The notes under the pieces are model-generated. The model was not told where the DNA came from. It did not search any database and worked only from the letters and a program-made list of their open reading frames with translations. 64,000 nt of DNA, taken from DASZUK01 sp035547695. Its GTDB lineage: Bacteria; Actinomycetota; Acidimicrobiia; Acidimicrobiales; RAAP-2. This document shows, piece after piece, positions 50,735 through 61,125 of the stretch (its first letter is position 1; each line of letters opens with the position of its first letter). The stretch lies in NCBI GenBank assembly GCA_035547695.1, contig DASZUK010000003.1:34388-98387 (forward strand), in the 5' to 3' direction. The position numbers and the translations under genes are program-made.

Positions 50735-51646
50735 GTGGAACCGCCGCTGCCCGACGCGCCGTCCCAACTTGCCCGTGGATCACTCCGGGACCGGCGGCCG
50801 TTGCTCCGTTCTCGCTGGTGGGCGGCTGGTGCCGCCGCCGTAGCCGGCCTGGCCCTGACCGGCTGCGAGCTCCCCGCCTTCGGGGCCTACAGGGGCGACA
50901 CCACCCAGGGCCAGGAGGCCTTCAAGCTGTGGCAGGGCTTCTTCATCGCCGGCGCCGTCATCTTCCTCCTGGTCCTCTTCCTGATCCTCTGGTCGGTCCT
51001 GCGGTACCGGCGCCGGTCGGACAGCATCCCGCCGCAGACCCAGTACCACACCCTGTTCGAGATCGTGTACACGATCCTGCCGATCGTCATCGTGCTGGTG
51101 CTGTTCGGGTTCACGTTCGTCACCGAGAACAACGTGGACGCGGTCACAACCAAGCAGGTCACCGTCAACGTCACCGCGTTCCAGTGGGGCTGGGAGTTCC
51201 AGTACCCGAACTACGACGTCAAGGTCCTCGGCGTGGAGACCCAGGACCCGGTGATGGTGATCCCGGCCAACGAGCAGGTTCGCATCTACCTGCGGTCGGC
51301 CGACGTCATCCACGGGTTCTACGTGCCGCAGTTCAACTTCAGCCGGTACGCCCAGCCGGGGGTGACCAACCAGTTCAACCTGGACGTCATCCACCCCGGC
51401 ACCTACCGCGGGCAGTGCACCCAGTTCTGCGGGCTGTACCACTCGCTGATGTTCTTCCAGGTCAAGGCGGTCACCCCGGCGCAGTTCCAGGCCTGGGTGC
51501 AGCAGCAGCAGAGCCAGCCCAGCACGTCGACATCGGTCGCCAAGGCCAAGGCCAAGGCCGGGTCGGGGGGGTACCGGTCGTCGACAACAGGGACAGTGAA
51601 GACAACGAGCTCCGTCGGGTCCGCGACAACACTAGGGGGTGCCTGA
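50735..51646 (+). CDS. ctaC: Cytochrome c oxidase subunit II
   Basis: CuA-containing subunit of the aa3 oxidase, 303 residues. An N-terminal lipoprotein-type signal (GLALTGCEL lipobox) is followed by two membrane helices (FFIAGAVIFLLVLFLILWSVL, ILPIVIVLVLFGFTF) and the cupredoxin domain with DVIHGFYVPQF and GQCTQFCGLYHSLM (CuA Cys, Cys, His, Met). The usual Glu between the two Cys (C-x-E-x-C) is Gln. The C-terminal tail is Ser/Thr/Ala-rich (VAKAKAKAGSGG). GTG 50735 start; the TGA stop shares a base with the ctaD ATG. Confidence 0.95.
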   Translation: MEPPLPDAPSQLARGSLRDRRPLLRSRWWAAGAAAVAGLALTGCELPAFGAYRGDTTQGQEAFKLWQGFFIAGAVIFLLVLFLILWSVLRYRRRSDSIPPQTQYHTLFEIVYTILPIVIVLVLFGFTFVTENNVDAVTTKQVTVNVTAFQWGWEFQYPNYDVKVLGVETQDPVMVIPANEQVRIYLRSADVIHGFYVPQFNFSRYAQPGVTNQFNLDVIHPGTYRGQCTQFCGLYHSLMFFQVKAVTPAQFQAWVQQQQSQPSTSTSVAKAKAKAGSGGYRSSTTGTVKTTSSVGSATTLGGA

Positions 51647-53469
51647 TGACCGACGTCATCAACCCGCCCATCACCCTTCCGGGCAGCGCCGGCGGCGTGC
51701 AGGCACCGGTGGTCCACGACGACCACGGCGACCACGCCCACGAGGGCCACGGGCCCAGCGGCATCCTGAAGTGGCTGACCACCACCGACCACAAGGTCAT
51801 CGGGCTCAGCTACATGATCACGTCGATCGTGATCTTCTACCTGGCCGGCATCATGGCGCTCGGCATCCGGGTGCAACTGGCCGACCCGAGCGGGTCGTTC
51901 GTGTCGTTCCAGCAGTTCAACGAGCTGTTCACCATGCACGGCAGCCTGATGCTGTACCTGTTCGCCGGGCCCTTCGCCTTCGGCGGGCTGGCCAACTACA
52001 TCATCCCCCTCCAGGTCGGGGCCCCCGACATGGCGTTCCCCCGGCTGAACGCCCTCAGCTACTGGCTGTACCTGACCGGCTCCATCACCATGCTGCTGGG
52101 GTTCGTCGTGGCCGGCGGGGCCGCCGACTTCGGCTGGGTGGCCTACGCCCCGCTGTCGAGCACCATCTACACCCCCGGCGCCGGCGCCGACGTGTGGATC
52201 ATGGCCCTGGCCCTGACCGGGTTCTCGGCCATCTTCACCGCGGTGAACCTGGTGGGCACCATCTTCTACCTGCGGGCCCCCGGCATGACCATGTTCCGGA
52301 TGCCCATCTTCACCTGGAACATGCTGGTCACCGGCATCCTGATCCTGATCGCCTTCCCGGTGCTGACGTCGGCCGTGATCATGTTGTTCTGCGACCGGCA
52401 CTTCGGCACCCACATCTACGACGTGGTGGGCTGTATGACCACGGCCTCGGCCGGGCATCCGGCCGTCCCCGATGCCAACGCCTGCGGCTCGCCGGTGTTG
52501 TGGCAGAACCTGTTCTGGTTCTTCGGCCATCCCGAGGTGTACATCCTGGCCCTGCCCTACTTCGGCATCGCCACCGAGATCATCCCGGTGTTCTCGCGCA
52601 AGCCGGTGTTCGGCTACAAGGGCATGGTGTTCGCCACCATGTCCATCGCCGCCCTGTCCACCGGGGTGTGGGCGCACCACATGTTCACCACCGGGGTGGT
52701 GCTGCTGCCGTTCTTCTCGCTGCTCAGCCTGCTCATCGCCGTGCCGACCGGCATCAAGTTCTTCAACTGGATCGGCACCATGTGGCGGGGGCAGATCCGG
52801 TTCACCACCCCGATGCTGTTCTGCATCGGGTTCCTGCTGGCCTTCTTGATGGGCGGGGTCACCGGGGTCATGCTGGCGTCGCCGCCGATCGACTTCTTCA
52901 CCCACGACACCTACTTCGTGGTGGCCCACTTCCACCAGGTGCTGTTCGGCACGGCGGTGTTCGCCGGGTTCGCCGGGGTCTACTACTGGTACCCCAAGAT
53001 GTTCGGCCGGATGCTCAACGACCACCTGGGCAAGTGGCACTTCTGGCTCATGTTCATCGGGTTCTGGCTGACCTTCATGCCGCAGTACATCGTCGGCATG
53101 AAGGGCATGCCGCGGCGGGTGGCCAGCTATCCCGACGACCTGGGCTGGCAGAGCTACAACATCATCTCCACCGTCGGCGCCTTCGTCATCGCGGCCTCCT
53201 TCGCGGTGTTGCTGGTGAACTTCTGGGTGTCCTGGCGGCGGCCGGTGCCGGCCGGTGACAACCCCTGGGACGGCCACACCCTGGAGTGGTTCACCACGTC
53301 CCCGCCGCCCCACCACAACTACACCCACCTGCCGCCCATCCGCTCGGAGCGGCCGACCTGGGACTACAACCATCCCGACCACCCGTCCCTGCACCACGGG
53401 CCCACGCCGTCCGGCGGGCCCCGGGGGAACGGGAGCGGTGGCACGAAAGAGAAGGTGCCGGTGGCATGA
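51646..53469 (+). CDS. ctaD: Cytochrome c oxidase subunit I
   Basis: The 12-helix heme-copper subunit of the aa3 oxidase, 607 residues. Low-spin heme His in FTMHGSLMLYLF; CuB/Tyr cross-link region GHPEVYILALPYFG; HHMFTTG; THDTYFVVAHFHQVL for CuB and heme a3 ligands. D-pathway features (NYIIPLQVGAPDMAFPRLN) are conserved. The loop before LFWFFGHPEVY is about 18 residues longer than in mycobacterial homologues and contains two Cys (VGCMTTASAGHPAV, then NACGSP). The His-rich N-terminus (DDHGDHAHEGHG) is also notable. Start ATG 51646 shares a base with the ctaC stop. Confidence 0.97.
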   Translation: MTDVINPPITLPGSAGGVQAPVVHDDHGDHAHEGHGPSGILKWLTTTDHKVIGLSYMITSIVIFYLAGIMALGIRVQLADPSGSFVSFQQFNELFTMHGSLMLYLFAGPFAFGGLANYIIPLQVGAPDMAFPRLNALSYWLYLTGSITMLLGFVVAGGAADFGWVAYAPLSSTIYTPGAGADVWIMALALTGFSAIFTAVNLVGTIFYLRAPGMTMFRMPIFTWNMLVTGILILIAFPVLTSAVIMLFCDRHFGTHIYDVVGCMTTASAGHPAVPDANACGSPVLWQNLFWFFGHPEVYILALPYFGIATEIIPVFSRKPVFGYKGMVFATMSIAALSTGVWAHHMFTTGVVLLPFFSLLSLLIAVPTGIKFFNWIGTMWRGQIRFTTPMLFCIGFLLAFLMGGVTGVMLASPPIDFFTHDTYFVVAHFHQVLFGTAVFAGFAGVYYWYPKMFGRMLNDHLGKWHFWLMFIGFWLTFMPQYIVGMKGMPRRVASYPDDLGWQSYNIISTVGAFVIAASFAVLLVNFWVSWRRPVPAGDNPWDGHTLEWFTTSPPPHHNYTHLPPIRSERPTWDYNHPDHPSLHHGPTPSGGPRGNGSGGTKEKVPVA

Positions 53470-53903
53470 GGATCGAAGCCATATTCCTGCTCGGTGTCGG
53501 TATCTTCTTCGGCGCCATCGCCCTCATCTACTGGTTCATCAGCTACGAGGACGGCGGCTTCCTGATGCTGATCGGCAGTTGCACCCTCGGCCTGCTGCCC
53601 GGTGGCTACTACCTGTACTGGCACCAACGGTTCAGGGGCCGGAAGTTCTTCTTCTGGGGCACCCTGGACAAGGCCGTCGGCGACCGCCCGGAGGACCGCA
53701 GCGACGCCACCATCGGCGAAGGCGCCGGCGTCATCAACTCGTTCCCCGGGTCCAGCATCTGGCCGTTCACCCTGGGCATGGGCGCCTTCGTCATCCTCCT
53801 GGGCCTGGTGTTCGGGGTCTGGCTGCTCCTCCCCGGGGTGGGGCTGCTGCTGACCGCGCTGATCGGCGTGACCGCCGAGAGCCGCCGCGGCGGCCACGTC
53901 TGA
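53466..53903 (+). CDS. ctaF: Cytochrome c oxidase subunit IV, actinobacterial type
   Basis: A 145-residue membrane protein with four predicted helices (IEAIFLLGVGIFFGAIALIYWF, GGFLMLIGSCTLGLLPGGYYLY, WPFTLGMGAFVILLGLVFGVWLL, GLLLTALIGVTAE). The ISYEDGG and YYLYWHQRF segments are characteristic of actinobacterial CtaF, which completes the aa3 oxidase in the cytochrome bcc-aa3 supercomplex. ATG 53466 overlaps the ctaD stop as ATGA. Last gene of the ctaC-ctaD-ctaF operon. Confidence 0.9.
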   Translation: MRIEAIFLLGVGIFFGAIALIYWFISYEDGGFLMLIGSCTLGLLPGGYYLYWHQRFRGRKFFFWGTLDKAVGDRPEDRSDATIGEGAGVINSFPGSSIWPFTLGMGAFVILLGLVFGVWLLLPGVGLLLTALIGVTAESRRGGHV

Positions 53904-53960
53904 CCACCGGTCCCCCCGACCGGTCCCCCGCCGTCGCCTTGCGGCCGGTCCGGCCGGCGA

Positions 53961-54755
53961 TCAGGGAGCCGGCGACGTCAGCCGGGCCGACGGCTGGGTC
54001 GACGCCCGGATGATCTCGTCGCCGGGACCGGTGGCCTCGCGGACCCGGATGTCGTTGTGGGCCTTGGTGACGGCCATGACGGCCTCGACGTCGCCGGCCT
54101 CGATGCAGCGGATGATCTCCTCGTGGGCCTCGAACCCGGTCCGGCGGGTGTCCTCGTCGAAGTCGTAGGCGTTGCGGCGGTCCTCGTGGGCCATCCACAG
54201 CGACTCCAGCAGGCCGTCCAGCAGGATCATGGTGGCGTTGCCGGACGACCGGACCAGCTCCTCGTGGAACCGGCGGGCCAGTCGGCTGTAGGCCGGCTCC
54301 TCCCGGGAGGCCGCCAGGGCCTCTTCGTGGATGGCCCGCAGGGCCGGTACCACCGCGGTGAGCCGGTCGGGCCGGCGGGCGGCCTCGGCGGCGCAGGTGG
54401 CCTCGGCGTAGGACAGCGCCACCCCCAGGTCGGCCAGCGTGACGGCCTGGGAGCGGAGGATGACGCTGACGATGTGCACGGCGTCGCTGGCCTGGGGCAG
54501 CCGGACGATGGCGCCGCCGACGTTGCCGCGCCGCACCGAGATCAGCCCCTCGACCTCCAGGATGGACAGCGCCTCGCGCAGCGCCGGCCGGCTGACCCGG
54601 AACTCCTCCACCAGCTCGTCCTGCTTGGGCAGGGCGTCGCCGTCCTTGAGCTGCCCGCTCAGGATGCGGTCCCGGAGCTGGTCGGCCAGCATCTCGGAGA
54701 TCCGGGGACGATGGAATTGCTCAGCGGCCAAGGTACACTCCGCCCGGAGATCCAC
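53961..54755 (-). CDS. GntR-family regulator, FCD subfamily
   Basis: A 264-residue regulator. Winged helix: ISEMLADQLRDRILSGQLKDGDALPKQDELVEEFRVSRPALREAL, then EVEGLISVRRGNVGGAIV. The C-terminal FCD helical domain has metal-ligand-type positions (EATCAAEAAR, FHEELVRSSGNATM, AHEEIIRCIEAGDV). FCD regulators respond to carboxylic-acid effectors. An AT-rich motif just upstream of its start (54776-54791) recurs at 56183-56198 between the divergent acyl-CoA dehydrogenase and amidohydrolase genes, so it probably controls this catabolic cluster and itself. Confidence 0.9.
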   Translation of the reverse strand: MDLRAECTLAAEQFHRPRISEMLADQLRDRILSGQLKDGDALPKQDELVEEFRVSRPALREALSILEVEGLISVRRGNVGGAIVRLPQASDAVHIVSVILRSQAVTLADLGVALSYAEATCAAEAARRPDRLTAVVPALRAIHEEALAASREEPAYSRLARRFHEELVRSSGNATMILLDGLLESLWMAHEDRRNAYDFDEDTRRTGFEAHEEIIRCIEAGDVEAVMAVTKAHNDIRVREATGPGDEIIRASTQPSARLTSPAP

Positions 54756-54775
54756 CGATCACAACATCATAATAT

Positions 54776-54791
54776 CAATAATAGTATCAAC
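54776..54791. promoter_or_regulatory. AT-rich operator candidate for the GntR regulator (own promoter)
   Basis: On the minus strand GTTGATACTATTATTG, within a 60-base A+T-rich block in an otherwise very G+C-rich region. It matches 13 of 16 bases of the element at 56183-56198. Lies 20 bases upstream of the GntR start. Confidence 0.55.
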
Positions 54792-54876
54792 AACGAAGTA
54801 TTTTCTTTGTGGGTGGGCACCCCACACCGGGTCAGCGGGGCCGCTGGGGCTGCGGGGATCAGCGGGGGCCACTGGA

Positions 54877-56136
<1,260 letters not shown>

Positions 56137-56182
56137 CGCCAGGCCCTCCTCGGCACGTCGTTCCCCGTTTGGCCTAAAACTA

Positions 56183-56198
56183 GTTGATATTGTTATTT
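56183..56198. promoter_or_regulatory. AT-rich operator candidate at the divergent promoter
   Basis: GTTGATATTGTTATTT, matching 13 of 16 bases of the element in front of the GntR gene. It is embedded in CTAAAA...TTTTAG (56174-56201), a short inverted repeat. It lies in the 83-base gap between divergent acyl-CoA dehydrogenase and amidohydrolase starts. Confidence 0.55.
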
Positions 56199-56219
56199 TA
56201 GAGGCAGTAGGGTGGGTCC

Positions 56220-57398
56220 ATGGCCTCCACGCTGGACGACATCAAGATCATCGACGCCGACACCCACATCGTCGAGCCCCTCGACCTGTGGACCTCTCGG
56301 ATGTCCACCAAGAAGTGGGGGGACAAGGTCCCCTACGCCCGATGGGACGAGGAGTCCCAGGAGGAGGTGTGGTACTTCGGGGGCACCAAGCTGTACGCCA
56401 CCGGGCTGGCCTGCGGGGCGGGCTGGCACGAGTTCCCGCCGGACCATCCCCACAAGCTCGCCGACGCGGACCCCCGCGACTGGGACCCGGTGCGCCGGCT
56501 GGAGCGGATGGACGAGTTCGGCATCACCGCCCAGGTGCTGTACCCCAACATCGGCATCTTCGCCGCCAACCGGTACCTGGAGACCAGTGGGGAGCCGCAA
56601 CTGGTGCTGGAGTGCGTGCAGGCCTACAACGACTTCCTGATCGACTGGCAGTCGGTGGCCCCCAACCGGTACATCCCGCTCATGACGGTGCCGTTCTGGG
56701 ACCTGGAGGCGACGGCCAGGGAGATCGACCGGGCCGCCGACGCCGGCCACAAGGGCATCGTGTTCCCGGCCCGGATGGACGACTTCGGACTGCCGCAGTT
56801 GAGCGACACCCACTGGGACCCGATCTGGGCGCAGGCCCAGGAGATGGGGCTGTCCATCAACTTCCACATCGGTTCCGGCAACATCCCGCTGTTCGGCACC
56901 GACAACGTCGGCAAGCACCTCGGCTACGCCTGGACCGGCACCATGCTGTTCATGCTGAACTCCGCCCACATCACCTCGCTGATCTTCGGCGGCATCTGCC
57001 AGCGGTTCCCCGAGCTGCAGTTCGTGTCGGTGGAGAGCGGGGTGGGCTGGATCCCGTTCCTGCTGGAGTCGATGGACTGGCAGTGGCACAACACCGGGGT
57101 GGCCAAGGAGCACCCGGAGTTCGAGCTGCTGCCCAGCGAGTACTTCGCCCGGCAGATCTACGGCTGCTTCTGGTACGAGACCAAGCCGGCCCGGGCGGCC
57201 ATCGACCAGTTGGGGGCCGACCACATCCTGTTCGAGACCGACTTCCCCCACCCCACCGGCATGACCCCCGGGCCGGCCAGCGCGGCCACCACCCCCCGGG
57301 AGCACATCGAGGCCCACTTCGCCGACCTCCCCCGGGGGGACCTGGAGAAGATCCTGTACAAGAACGCCGCCAGGCTGTACCACCTCGACCTCGATTGA
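56220..57398 (+). CDS. Amidohydrolase-family hydrolase
   Basis: A 392-residue amidohydrolase-2/ACMSD-like enzyme. IIDADTHIVEP carries the D-x-H metal motif; GITAQVLYPNIGIFA and FHIGSGN follow; ETDFPHPTGMTP near the C-terminus holds the conserved Asp. It is a paralogue of the enzyme at 21906 with the same order of motifs. Cytosolic; substrate probably a ring or branched carboxylate/CoA ester. Its promoter contains the GntR-operator candidate. Followed 57 bases later by an SDR gene. Confidence 0.9.
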   Translation: MASTLDDIKIIDADTHIVEPLDLWTSRMSTKKWGDKVPYARWDEESQEEVWYFGGTKLYATGLACGAGWHEFPPDHPHKLADADPRDWDPVRRLERMDEFGITAQVLYPNIGIFAANRYLETSGEPQLVLECVQAYNDFLIDWQSVAPNRYIPLMTVPFWDLEATAREIDRAADAGHKGIVFPARMDDFGLPQLSDTHWDPIWAQAQEMGLSINFHIGSGNIPLFGTDNVGKHLGYAWTGTMLFMLNSAHITSLIFGGICQRFPELQFVSVESGVGWIPFLLESMDWQWHNTGVAKEHPEFELLPSEYFARQIYGCFWYETKPARAAIDQLGADHILFETDFPHPTGMTPGPASAATTPREHIEAHFADLPRGDLEKILYKNAARLYHLDLD

Positions 57399-57455
57399 GC
57401 GGCTCGTCCACCGGCAGCGGCACGGAGGTGGGACAGCGGCGGAGGGAACGGCACG

Positions 57456-58358
57456 GTGCGTGACGTCGCCGGCAAGGTGGCGGTGGTCACCGGGGCGGCC
57501 AGCGGCATCGGGCACGCCCTGGCGGCCCGGCTGGCCGGTGACGGCGCCCGGCTGGTGCTGGCCGACGTCGACGGCGCCGCCCTGGCGGAGGCGGCCGGCG
57601 GGCTGCGGGCCGGCGGCGCCGAGGTGCTGGCGGTGCCCACCGACGTCACCGACCCGACGGCCGTCGACCGGCTGGCGTCGGCCGCCGCCGAGCGGTTCGG
57701 CCCGGTGCACCTGCTGGTGAACAACGCCGGCGTCGGCGTCAAAGGGCCGGCGTGGGAGCTGTCGCAGGCCGACTGGGAGTGGGTCATGGGGGTCTGCTTC
57801 TGGGGGGTGGTCCACGGCATCCGCAGCTTCCTGCCGGCCATGGTGGCCCACGGCGACGACGGCCACGTGGTCAACACGTCGTCCATGATGGGCCTCGGGG
57901 CGGCGCCGCTCGGCGCCCCGTACCAGGCGGCCAAGCAGGCCGTGACCGCGGTGACGGAGAGCCTGTGGTTCGACCTCCGCGACCGGGCGCCCCAGATCGG
58001 GGTCACCCTGCTGTGCCCGGGGTACGTGGCCACCCGCATCGGCGAGGGCGGCCGCAACCGGCCGGCCCGGTTCGGCGGCCCAACGCCGCCGGCGGCGATC
58101 GGACCACGGCCGGCGGCCCCCAATCCCAACCGGTCGGCCCCCGACCAACCGGCCCCCGACCAGTCGGCCGGGGCCGCCCAACCCGCGTCGGCTCGACCGG
58201 TGCCGCCGGAGCAGATCGCGGACCTGGCGCTGGCCGCCGTGCGGGACAACCGGTTCTACGCGCTGGCCGACTGGGACGTCTGGCGGCCGCTGGTGGCCGC
58301 CCGGTTCGACGCCATCCTGGACGGCGCCGCCGAGCCGGTGGCTGTCCGCCTCCCCTGA
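57456..58358 (+). CDS. Short-chain dehydrogenase/reductase
   Basis: A 300-residue SDR from GTG 57456: VAVVTGAASGIGHALAARLAG, DVTD, LLVNNAGVGV, NTSSMMG and YQAAKQAV (Y-x-x-x-K catalytic pair), then LLCPGYVATRI. A Pro/Ala/Gln-rich insert (TPPAAIGPRPAAPNPNRSAP and following) interrupts the substrate-binding loop region before the last helices. Probably oxidises a hydroxyl intermediate. Likely cotranscribed with the upstream amidohydrolase; convergent with the flavoprotein gene. Confidence 0.9.
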   Translation: MRDVAGKVAVVTGAASGIGHALAARLAGDGARLVLADVDGAALAEAAGGLRAGGAEVLAVPTDVTDPTAVDRLASAAAERFGPVHLLVNNAGVGVKGPAWELSQADWEWVMGVCFWGVVHGIRSFLPAMVAHGDDGHVVNTSSMMGLGAAPLGAPYQAAKQAVTAVTESLWFDLRDRAPQIGVTLLCPGYVATRIGEGGRNRPARFGGPTPPAAIGPRPAAPNPNRSAPDQPAPDQSAGAAQPASARPVPPEQIADLALAAVRDNRFYALADWDVWRPLVAARFDAILDGAAEPVAVRLP

Positions 58359-58401
58359 ACCGGGTCCGAGCCCGGACCGGGACCAGGCCCGGACCGGTCG
58401 G

Positions 58402-60108
58402 TCAGCCCCCGAGGCCGTCGAGGGACTTGTCGGGCTCCGCCGCCGCCCCGCGGCCGGCCAGCCAGCCGAAGACCAGGGCCGGCCCGATGGTGCCGCCGGC
58501 GCCCCAGTAGCCCTGGCCGGCGGGGGAGGCCACGCAGTTGCCGGCGCCGTACAGACCGGGGATGGGGCGGCCGTCGGCGTCGACCACCTGGGCGGCGGGG
58601 TTGGTCCGCGGGCCGCCCTTGGTGTCCAGGGCGCCGGCGACCAGCAGGATGCAGTGGAACGGGCCGTCGTCCGGGAACGGCCTCATGGTCGGGTCCGGGG
58701 TGTCGCCCAGGTTGGGGAAGTTCCACTTGTGCGAGATCGGCAGGGTGCCCCGGCCGAAGTCGTCGTCGACCCCGCGGCGGGCGAACTGGTCGAACCGGGC
58801 CACGGTGGCCTGCAGGTTGGCCAGGAACCGGTCGTCCAGCCGGACGCCGCCGGTGGCGTCGGCCAGGTCGGCCAGGCGGTGGTCGACCCGGTCGGCCAGG
58901 TCGGCCCAACTGTCCCCGGAGATGACGTAGTCGGCCGGCTCCCCCGGCGGCGGCACCGGGTACCGCATCGGGCTGGGGTCCCGGGCGGCGCGGTCGTCGT
59001 AGAGGTGCAGCAGCACCCGGTTGGGCTGCTCCCCGGTGGCCGGGTCGGTGGTGAAGTGGACCTTGGTCCGCTCGTTGTACGGCGCCTTCTCGTCCACCAC
59101 CCGGACCCCGTACCGGTTGACCTGCACCATGGCGTCGCCGTAGGGCACCCAGATGCCGTCCACCAGCTCCGGGGTGCGCAGGGCCTGCTCGAGGGGCACC
59201 TGGTGCCACCAGGCGTTCTCCATGTTGCCGAAGGCTGCCCCCAACCGGGTGCCGATCTGGACGAAGTCGCCGCGGCTGTGGGCGGCGGCGCAGCCGCCGT
59301 AGATGTGGCCGCGCAGGTACCGGTCGGCCAGGTCCGGGTTGTGGGCGAACCCGCCGGACCCGAACACCACGGCCCGGCGGGCCCGGACCAGCACCGTCCG
59401 GTGGCCGGCCCTCGCTTCCACGCCGACCACCGCGCCGGCGCCGTTGGCCAGGACGTCCACCACCCGGTGGCCCAACCGCACCGTCGCCCCCAGGTCGACG
59501 GCCCGGGCCAGCAGGCCGTCGATCAGCGCCGGGCCGCCGGCCCCCTCGGCGGTGGTGCCCCGCTGGGCCACCCGCCGGCCGTAGGGGGCGGCGTTGTCGT
59601 CCAGGTGGTAGTCGGGGGTGGTCCCGTCGTAGTGGGCCTCCATGGCCCCCAGGGCCACCAGGTCGGCGAGGGCTTCGGGGCCACGGTCGTAGAAGGCCTC
59701 CAGCAGGGCCAGGTCGGGGCCGTCCAGGCCGAGGTCGGCCCGGTCCGGGTCGCAGCGGTCGGGGTGGGCGCGCCGCGCCATGTACCGCAGCGCCGCCGCC
59801 CGGTCGTCGGCCACCCCCCGCCCGCGCATCAGGTGGTTGTTGGGGATCCAGGCGGTGCCGCCGGACTTGGCGGTGGTGCCGCCGGGGTGGTCGGCCGACT
59901 CCAGCACGACCACCGACGCCCCCCGGGACGCGGCGGCCACGGCGGCGGCCAGGCCGGCCGCGCCGGTGCCCACCACCACCACGTCGGCGGCCTCCTCGAA
60001 GATGCCGTCGACGTCGACGTTGACGTCGGCCACGGTGCTGGCCGCTGCGGTGCGGACGGGTGCGGTGCTGGCCAGGGCAGTGCTGGCCGGTGCCGGGGCG
60101 GGGGCCAC
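58402..60108 (-). CDS. KstD/fumarate-reductase-type FAD flavoprotein
   Basis: A 568-residue flavoprotein. Rossmann motif VVVVGTGAAGLAAAVAAASRG, ESADHPGGTTAKSGG, a second nucleotide contact FGSGGFAHNP, and the C-terminal GLYGAGNCVASPAGQGYWGAGGTIGPALVFG. The Y-x-G-x-G-T-I-G-P-A block is characteristic of 3-ketosteroid dehydrogenases, which desaturate ring A, but related flavoproteins act on other substrates. The first ~35 residues are an Ala/Pro/Ser/Thr repeat (APAPAPASTALASTAP), so the real start may be internal. Four bases separate it from the upstream CoA-ester lyase gene, one operon. Confidence 0.87.
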   Translation of the reverse strand: MAPAPAPASTALASTAPVRTAAASTVADVNVDVDGIFEEAADVVVVGTGAAGLAAAVAAASRGASVVVLESADHPGGTTAKSGGTAWIPNNHLMRGRGVADDRAAALRYMARRAHPDRCDPDRADLGLDGPDLALLEAFYDRGPEALADLVALGAMEAHYDGTTPDYHLDDNAAPYGRRVAQRGTTAEGAGGPALIDGLLARAVDLGATVRLGHRVVDVLANGAGAVVGVEARAGHRTVLVRARRAVVFGSGGFAHNPDLADRYLRGHIYGGCAAAHSRGDFVQIGTRLGAAFGNMENAWWHQVPLEQALRTPELVDGIWVPYGDAMVQVNRYGVRVVDEKAPYNERTKVHFTTDPATGEQPNRVLLHLYDDRAARDPSPMRYPVPPPGEPADYVISGDSWADLADRVDHRLADLADATGGVRLDDRFLANLQATVARFDQFARRGVDDDFGRGTLPISHKWNFPNLGDTPDPTMRPFPDDGPFHCILLVAGALDTKGGPRTNPAAQVVDADGRPIPGLYGAGNCVASPAGQGYWGAGGTIGPALVFGWLAGRGAAAEPDKSLDGLGG

Positions 60109-60112
60109 CAGC

Positions 60113-61087
60113 TCAGTCGACCACGCCGAGGTCGCGGGCCCAGGTGAGGGCCAGCTTGGCCGACTCCCAGATGGAGGCGTGCACCACGGTGCCGAGGGCG
60201 TCGTCGGGGGAGCCGAAGTTGATGCCGTCCTGCTGGGCGGCGTCGGCCTGCTCGGCCTGGTCGACCAGGTCCACCAGTTGCTGCCAGTAGGCGATCTCTT
60301 CGGGCTGAGGGGTGAAGACGTCGTTGACCACGCCGACGTAGTCGGGGTTGGGGCCGACGAACATGCCGCGGTACCCCATGTTGCGGAGCTGCTGGGCGAA
60401 CCGCCGGACGCCGTCGGTGTCCGATCCGCTGCCCATCCACATGCCGGAGATCGGGTAGGCCATCCCGGCCGCCCGGACGTCGCACAGCACCTTCTCCAAC
60501 AGGTACAGGCTCTCGGTGGACTCCGGGGTCCACTTGTAGCCGAGGGCCTGGAAGTGGTCGCCGAACTCCGAGTTCATGCCGCCCATGTACCGGACCCGGG
60601 GCGACGCGGTGGCCACCTCGTAGGCCAGCCGGACCGCCTGGGCGGTCTCCAGCAACGGGATGACGGTGAGGGTGCCCATGGGCAGCCCGGCCTGCACCTC
60701 CAGGCCGGACAGGATGGCGTCGGCGCCGTGCACCGACTCGGGACCGGTCACCTTGGGCAGCAGGATGCCGGTGAGGTGGGGGCTGATGATGTCGGCGACG
60801 TCGGTCATCAGGTAGCCGGTCTGCACGCCGCGGACCCGGGCGAAGAACGCCGTCTTCTGGGTGCCGTCGAGGCCGTCGAAGTACGTGCGCACCCGGGCCC
60901 GGCACTCCCGGCGGCGCTCCTCGGGGAACGGCACGCAAGCGTCTTCGAGGTCCAAGATGACGGCGTCGGACCCGTAGGTGGTGCTGCGCTCGATCTCGTC
61001 GTCGCTGAAGGTGTTGGTGAACAGGAAGGTCCGCAGCGGCTTGACGTCGGCGGCGGTCGGTACGGTCAGTACGGTCGGTGCGGGCAC
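60113..61087 (-). CDS. HpcH/HpaI-type CoA-ester lyase (CitE-like)
   Basis: A 324-residue aldolase-fold lyase: FLFTNTFSDDEIERSTTYGSDAVILDLEDAC, LLPKVTGPESV, LETAQAVRLAYEVA, GGMNSEFGDHF and FVGPNPDYVGVVN. The DLEDA strand and the Glu/Asp residues of LETA and SEFGD provide the metal site. CitE-like proteins cleave beta-hydroxyacyl-CoAs such as malyl-CoA analogues. GTG 61087 has an excellent AGAGGAG ribosome-binding site five bases upstream. First of the pair with the KstD-like gene. Confidence 0.87.
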   Translation of the reverse strand: MPAPTVLTVPTAADVKPLRTFLFTNTFSDDEIERSTTYGSDAVILDLEDACVPFPEERRRECRARVRTYFDGLDGTQKTAFFARVRGVQTGYLMTDVADIISPHLTGILLPKVTGPESVHGADAILSGLEVQAGLPMGTLTVIPLLETAQAVRLAYEVATASPRVRYMGGMNSEFGDHFQALGYKWTPESTESLYLLEKVLCDVRAAGMAYPISGMWMGSGSDTDGVRRFAQQLRNMGYRGMFVGPNPDYVGVVNDVFTPQPEEIAYWQQLVDLVDQAEQADAAQQDGINFGSPDDALGTVVHASIWESAKLALTWARDLGVVD

Positions 61088-61125
61088 CGGTGCTCCTCTC
61101 GTTGGGGTTCGGTTGGTCGGTTGGG

